Below, piece by piece: positions 9,383 to 13,497 of a stretch of 13,497 nt of DNA. The notes beneath the pieces are model-generated. The model had not been told where the DNA came from. It made no database searches and worked only from the letters and a program-made list of their open reading frames with translations. How positions within the stretch are numbered: the stretch's first letter is position 1; each line of letters opens with the position of its first letter. Location of the stretch: contig CAJVPP010002791.1 of the NCBI GenBank assembly GCA_910592005.1, positions 1-13,497 of the forward strand. The letters run 5' to 3'. Position numbers and translations under genes: made by a program. This DNA comes from Funneliformis mosseae (lineage: Eukaryota > Glomeromycota > Glomeromycetes > Glomerales > Glomeraceae).

Positions 9383-9813
9383 GAATTAGGTCAGATCAAT
9401 CTATTTACCTGATCTGAAAATTTGGATTAAGTCAGTAGATTTTTAAGTTAATATCAAGTTAATAGATTGACTGACTTAATTAATCTGATAAAATTCAGAT
9501 TAACCAATCATTTTTAAATAATGTTTTATTATTCATAAATTATATTTTATCATTTTTGAATGATATTTTTATCATTTTTAAATAATATTTTATTATTTAA
9601 AGACAAATATTTTTATCATTCAAGAATGTTATTTTTATCATCTTAAACAATATTTTTATTATTTAAGAATAATATTTTTATTATTTTTGAATAATATTTT
9701 ATTGTTCTTCTTAAAAGATAGTTAATTATTCTTCTTAAATAATTTGATCAGATTAGATCAAGTTAAATGAAAATTAAAATCAGGTAGATTTTTATTTAAC
9801 CTGATCTAATCCT
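9383..9813. repeat. Inverted-repeat-flanked block with internal array
   Basis: The two ends are related as imperfect inverted repeats. The left arm (about 9383-9416) runs GAATTAGGTCAGATCAA, then TCTATTTACCTGATCT. The complement of the right arm (about 9778-9813) runs GGATTAGATCAGGTTAA, then a few extra A/T bases, then TCTACCTGATTT. Next to the left arm is a second hairpin, GATTAAGTCAGT paired with ACTGACTTAATTAATC (about 9424-9486). The centre is a tandem array (9509-9705). This could be a foldback or MITE-like element whose middle expanded. I could not fix a target duplication, so the edges are approximate. Confidence 0.5.
9509..9705. repeat. Degenerate tandem repeat, unit about 22 bp, about 9 copies
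   Basis: Consecutive units vary around CATTTTTGAATAATATTTTT plus AT, with lengths of about 17 to 25 bases. Clear copies are CATTTTTGAATGATATTTTTAT, CATTCAAGAATGTTATTTTTAT and TATTTAAGAATAATATTTTTAT. Differences between units are mostly transitions plus small indels, so the array is old. No coding role is seen. Confidence 0.7.
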
Positions 9814-9969
9814 CTCAATTAGATAACTTTATTGACCAGTCTAAACTGATCTATTTAAAACTTTAATAGTAAGTAGTTAACTATAGCAAATTAATTTTAT
9901 ATAAATAGAATAGCTTTTTATTTAAGTTGTAAATTAATTTACTTGTAAATTTCTGAGTCTTAAATTATT

Positions 9970-10265
9970 AATAAAGAAATCAATTTAAATCTATACAAAT
10001 CATTTTTTTCTTCAATATTATTTCTTATCTAAGGTTGCTTATCTAAACTCATTTTGAATTTAGCAAAATATCTAAACTATAGTTCACTAATTTTTTAATA
10101 AGGTTTTGATATAGTTTCACATTTTTATAAGCTTTGATAGTTTTACATTTTTCAGAATTTTGCAGATTTTTAATAAGATTTTAATATAATTTCACTAAAT
10201 TTTATTTTTTTTTATTTAGATGACTTGCAAAACCTTTATATTTTATCCAGTAATCTTATCTTTAT
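9970..10265 (-). pseudogene. Possible decayed reading frame, unidentified
   Basis: On the minus strand one frame reads as a Lys/Asn-rich protein with few stops, all TAA or TGA where Gln or Arg would fit. Readable pieces include YWIKYKGFASHLNKKK, then NLVKLY, NLIKNLQNSEKCKTIKAY and NLIKKLVNYSLDILLNSK. The repeated KLYxNLIKxL phrase reflects the 29-bp direct repeat. I cannot assign a family. A-rich DNA readily gives Lys/Asn-rich frames, so this is weaker than the pogo and Tc1 relics. Confidence 0.3.
10092..10195. repeat. 29-bp direct repeat, two copies 75 bp apart
   Basis: Copies at 10092-10120 and 10167-10195 share TTTTTAATAAG, then TTTT, ATATA and TTTCAC in register. They differ at three positions, each G in the first copy and A in the second, which fits one-directional transition decay. 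Weaker copies of the TTGATAGTTTTACATTTTT portion lie between them, so a tandem duplication of about 75 bp is likely. Confidence 0.7.
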
Positions 10266-10755
10266 TTAAGATTTATTATGATATTTTAAACTAATTTGCT
10301 TTTAAGTTTATCATTACAAGTTTAATTAAATATATCTTAAATTCTAAAATATAATAAATTGCTATATTAATTCAATATAATAGATACTTATAGAATTTAG
10401 AAAAATCTTAAAGTCAAAAACTCTAACATATAAAATTAATTATCACAACTTCTAACTTAAATATTAAAATGACTGAAAATAAACTTAGTGACAAATTGTT
10501 ATTTCTATCAAAAAATAAAACTTTTGAGAAAGTTAAGAATTTTAAATCTAAATAAGTTTAGATAAGAGAATTAAATATATAACTTTAGTTATAGATTAAA
10601 TATTTACCTAAAAGAACTATTAAAAAAAATTTTTCCTGTCAAATTTATTATTCTCTTTATATTTTTAAATCTGAAAAATTTGAAAATTTGTAGAATTAGA
10701 ATTCAATTTGAATTATATAAATATATTAGTATTACCCTTGATCTCTTTATTATTA

Positions 10756-11362
10756 TAGAGAGTACTCAAAAGTTTTTGAACAATTTTTCACTTAATATAT
10801 AATGGAAAATTTTAATGCATAAATTTTCAAAGCTTAATAATATTTTATTTAAAGCATAATAAGCTTTACATTTTATATTAAGTAACTAATACTTAGTTAT
10901 ACCTCTTTTTGCTAAAATCACAATCTGTATTCATTTTGAATAAGTAGCATATAGTTATCAGTTTTATGTTTTTTTATTTATTACTAAATGTTTAAGCTTT
11001 TTACACTAGTTATTATTAATTAAATATGATCATTTAGATTAACACTTAAAATCTATAGAATCAGTTTTATCATATTGTTTTAATGTATCAAAAACTGTTA
11101 TTTTTTCACATCTAATAGTTTCAGCAATTTTTGATATAAATCTTCACATTGATGACAATAAAATATTGCCTCACATTATTCTGTGATTAATTTATTTTTT
11201 TTCCCATTTTTTTTTATGAAGCGTGGCAAAGTAAATAAATTAGGTGATTTATAACATTATATGCAAACATAATGTTTATATATAAATAAACTAAATGCTG
11301 ATCACTTTTTTATAGTTATTGATTGCTAAATAAGTTATTCAAAAACTTTTAGATACCCTCTA
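10756..11362 (-). mobile_element. Internally deleted Tc1-type element, 607 bp
   Basis: The terminal inverted repeats are at 10756-10783 and 11335-11362. The outer 28 bases match at 23 positions and all five differences are transitions. The shared inner core is AAAAGTTTTTGAA. TA lies outside each end (10754-10755 and 11363-11364); because the flank reads TATA the edge could shift by two bases. Between the repeats is the N-terminal part of a Tc1-type transposase on the minus strand, but no catalytic domain. It is therefore a deletion derivative, intermediate between a full element and a MITE. Confidence 0.8.
10800..11190 (-). pseudogene. Tc1-type transposase relic, N-terminal DNA-binding part only
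   Basis: One minus-strand frame, interrupted by about ten stops, matches the usual start of a Tc1 transposase. GNILLSSM then RFISKIAETIRCEKITVFDT corresponds to the helix-turn-helix block often read as RGxILALHxxGxSxRxIAxxxGCSxxTVxDTLKRY. LKQYDKTDSIDF is the xETGSV linker. SYLINNN, then CKKLKHLVINKKT is the second helix-turn-helix region. CKAYYALNKILLSFENL is close to the RKPLLTxEN boundary just before the catalytic domain. The frame then runs straight into the terminal repeat at 10783, so the DDE/DDD domain is absent and the protein could not transpose. Stops fit C-to-T loss of Gln and Arg codons. Confidence 0.75.
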
Positions 11363-12420
11363 TATTAGTTAAATTATCTTTTAGTTTAATTCACATTCAA
11401 ATGATTATGATTTTTTTGAACTCTTATTATTCAAATTAATTCTTTAATTTAAAGTTATGAATATAAATTAATTATAGCTAAACTACTTTATTAATTTTTG
11501 TATTTATAAAAAATAGTTACTTTACAAATAATCTTTTTTTATTTGTTACACAAATATAATCTTCAATTAAATTCAATAATTATTTATTAGAAGATAAATT
11601 AAATATATTCTCTTAAAAGAGATATTAATCAAACTACTTTTCAATAATCTTAAATTAAACTTAAATCTAATATCTTTTATAATCTATTGGTATAATCTAA
11701 ATAAAGAAAAAAATACTTATTTACTATTTCTAATTTTTTAGCTAAAGTAAACAAATCCTTTAAAAAATCAAATATAGAATAATATAAAGAAGCTTAATTT
11801 TAATTATTCCAATCTAATCTTATTAGAATTCCTGTCAAAATACCCTAATAATAACTTTAACTATTATAAAAAAACCTTAATTTAAATTAGAAAATGATTA
11901 AATATTCAGTAAGAATTTAATCTAATTCTTCAGAGATTATACAGATCAAATTTGAATTTCTATTATTGAATTTAACTTATAATTCAAATTTAAAAATCTT
12001 ATAAGTGATTACTTGAATTCAAATTCTATTTATAATTTAAACCAATTTAGATTATCTTTTTTATTTTCTTTTAAATTTTAATTTTTTCAAAAATATAATC
12101 ATTTTATTATTTTACATTCAATTCAATAAAATTATAATTTTTAAAATAATTTTTTAATTAGTTTGTTTAATTATTTTTATATAATAATTTATGTTAATTA
12201 AATTATTTATTATAATAAGTCTATTAGTATTTTAATAATAAATTATTATTTATATTTAATTAAAAAAAATTTATAAAAAATAATATTAAACTTAGAAAAT
12301 TGATTAATATATTAATTTTTTTAGAATTTGATAAAATAATCTTTCTCAGTTTATTATAAAAATTTTTGAAAAAAATTATTTATCAAAGTTTATAAATGTG
12401 ATATATTGATTTTTATAAAA
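11363..12420. other. AT-rich debris, no gene supported
   Basis: No CpG occurs in this stretch. A minus-strand frame around 11760-11600 reads weakly as protein (for example DLFTLAKKLEIVNKYFFLYL) with TAA stops, and may be another transposon relic, but nothing identifies it. An 11-bp perfect inverted repeat (AAATTTGAATT at 11948-11958 and its complement at 11981-11991) is the only clear structure. The stretch ends where composition changes sharply just before 12451. Confidence 0.4.
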
Positions 12421-12450
12421 AAACTCTTTCCGCTGATCCCCAATTTCAAT

Positions 12451-13497
12451 ATGACCGGAAAAAAAAATGGAAATAACAACAACAACAACAAGTCTACCAA
12501 GACTCGCTCTTCTTCCCCTAACAATGACCAACAGCAACGACCTGCTAAGAAACAGTTTATTGAACTGTCTCAACCAACTGAAGCTTCGTCTTCAAAAGAT
12601 ATTTCAGAAAACGTTGCGTCCTCCGACATGGAACTTGACGCAACTGTTCGCCCACTAAATGATAAAGGAAAGGCACCTGAAACTTCCTCTTCCTCTCCCA
12701 AAGCCCCAATAGATATTGACCAAGCTTTTGACGCTACTGAAAACAGCTTGGTTAACGACAAGAATAAAGCAAGTGGTATTCACCTTGAACGAGAAACGGA
12801 AGCTCCAATTTACTTCGCCTACTGCGCCGCTGAACGTTTCTTTCCAGCTAAAACTAATCGAGAAAAACAAAACGAGGCGTGTGACATATTCGCATCACAT
12901 TATGCATCTTTCATTGGTGCATCAGTACGCACTCACCCTGACGACCCCAACAAAAAAATTGTCCGAATTGGATTCACCTCACACGAGGAAGCCAATCATG
13001 CAATTACCTTAAAATTCCTCATTTGGATAATGACACCTTTTCACCCCTGAGCACCAAACCAGCCGCAAAATATGTTCCAGATTTGTCAATCAGAGTAACA
13101 GAGATCCCGATCTCTACTACTGAATCAAATTTACAATCTACGTTCTCCATTTTCGGAAAGATCTCCAAGTGTACTATGTCGACTAAAAACTTATGGCAAC
13201 AAGCGACAATCACCTTTGAAGAAAATACTGACATGACCACCCTCAATAAACTTAACAGCTACTTTGTTTTGAAAGATCTTGTCCAGATTCATCCTTGCAC
13301 AATGTCAAATGAAGACGTCAGAAAAAAGTCCCAATTTTCTCTCAAACTTACGAATTTACCCCTTGACACTAACGGCCGTCACCTCATCTCAATCGGCAAT
13401 GCAATAGATGCTATCGCATAGGTCATTCCTAAATCACGTGCGAACTATCGCAACCTTCAATACGCTATCTTTTACTTCAAAGACAAAGAAACTATGG
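12451..13497 (+). pseudogene. RRM-domain repeat gene, probably ORF1 of a non-LTR retrotransposon, broken and partial
   Basis: The start is ATG at 12451 (MTGKKNG). An upstream in-frame TTG at 12406 lies in AT-rich debris and is not credible. Residues 2 to about 115 are low complexity (Asn run, Ser/Pro/Gln/Lys-rich), a typical disordered RNA-binding tail. A first folded block follows (about 118-185, APIYFAYCAAERFFP). Near 13006-13010 one base appears to be missing, since the protein continues only in another frame (LKIPHLDNDTFSP from 13008). An RRM-like fold follows: SIRVTEIP as RNP2, ATITFEE as RNP1-like (about 13080-13300). A third begins at SLKLTNLP. TAG at 13419-13421 interrupts it where CAG would keep the frame, which then stays open to the window end. 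Multi-RRM proteins with basic tails are common as LINE ORF1, so retrotransposon origin is an inference; a dispersed host RRM family is the alternative. Normal GC and CpG show it is young. Confidence 0.65.

Larger units (their letters stand above)
9814..10755. other. AT-rich debris with an internal direct repeat
   Basis: No intact gene. The stretch contains the 29-bp direct repeat at 10092-10120 / 10167-10195 and a possible minus-strand coding relic at about 9970-10265, listed separately. The rest, 10270-10755, has neither CpG nor a recognisable motif. Confidence 0.45.

Noticed and set aside
9509..9705. CRISPR-like array
   Set aside because: The units are degenerate and contiguous with no distinct spacers, in a eukaryotic-type context; it is a decayed tandem repeat.
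13000..13030. Programmed ribosomal frameshift joining the two RRM frames
   Set aside because: The A-rich site could suggest slippage, but there is no canonical X-XXY-YYZ heptamer in the right register, and a further in-frame TAG at 13419 indicates ordinary pseudogene decay.
12467..13246. Alternative frames on both strands over the RRM gene (12467, 12570, 12655, 12716 and 13019 starts)
   Set aside because: They are shadows. Only the frame from 12451, continued from 13008, gives coherent domains.

Overview
The window looks like a nuclear segment of a very AT-rich, transposon-loaded fungal genome, most like an arbuscular mycorrhizal fungus (Glomeromycotina, Rhizophagus-type). This is inferred from three things: one spliced gene with short GT-AG introns, relics of pogo- and Tc1-type transposons, and a repeat-family gene with RRM-like domains, all set in A/T-dominated DNA. 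No database search was possible, so the species is inference. I see no rRNA, tRNA, CRISPR or bacterial-type operon.

Layout. 1-165 is a short higher-GC segment with hairpins. 166-2831 is AT-rich and non-coding, with a 9-bp-period tandem repeat at 1209-1316. 2832-4941 is the only intact gene: seven exons giving 567 residues of a glycine-rich domain protein (GRDP, DUF1399 family) with two W-H-x-H motifs, a pair of CxxC motifs and a Cys/Gly-rich tail. 5302-5458 and 6664-6823 are two small TA-flanked inverted-repeat elements (MITEs). Between them, 5859-6590 is an unidentified decayed reading frame. 6922-9066 is a complete but dead pogo/Tigger-type DNA transposon on the minus strand, with both terminal repeats and TA target duplications. 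9383-9813 is an inverted-repeat-flanked block with an internal tandem array of about 22 bp. 10756-11362 is an internally deleted Tc1-type element. 11363-12420 is AT-rich debris. At about 12420 the composition changes sharply and a younger repeat gene starts, with RRM-like domains, probably ORF1 of a non-LTR retrotransposon. It is already broken by one frameshift and one nonsense codon and runs off the window.

How it fits together. Between 5461 and 12430 I count only five CpG dinucleotides in about 7 kb. The relics there are interrupted mostly by TAA, TAG and TGA where Gln, Arg or Trp codons are expected. The paired terminal repeats differ only by transitions, and all three catalytic Asp codons of the pogo transposase now read AAT (Asn). 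This is a transposon graveyard eroded by C-to-T / G-to-A mutation, as by methyl-cytosine deamination or a RIP-like process. It lies beside an intact gene that was spared and a recent insertion that has hardly begun to decay. The main interest is this mutational record, together with several repeat units that I cannot assign.
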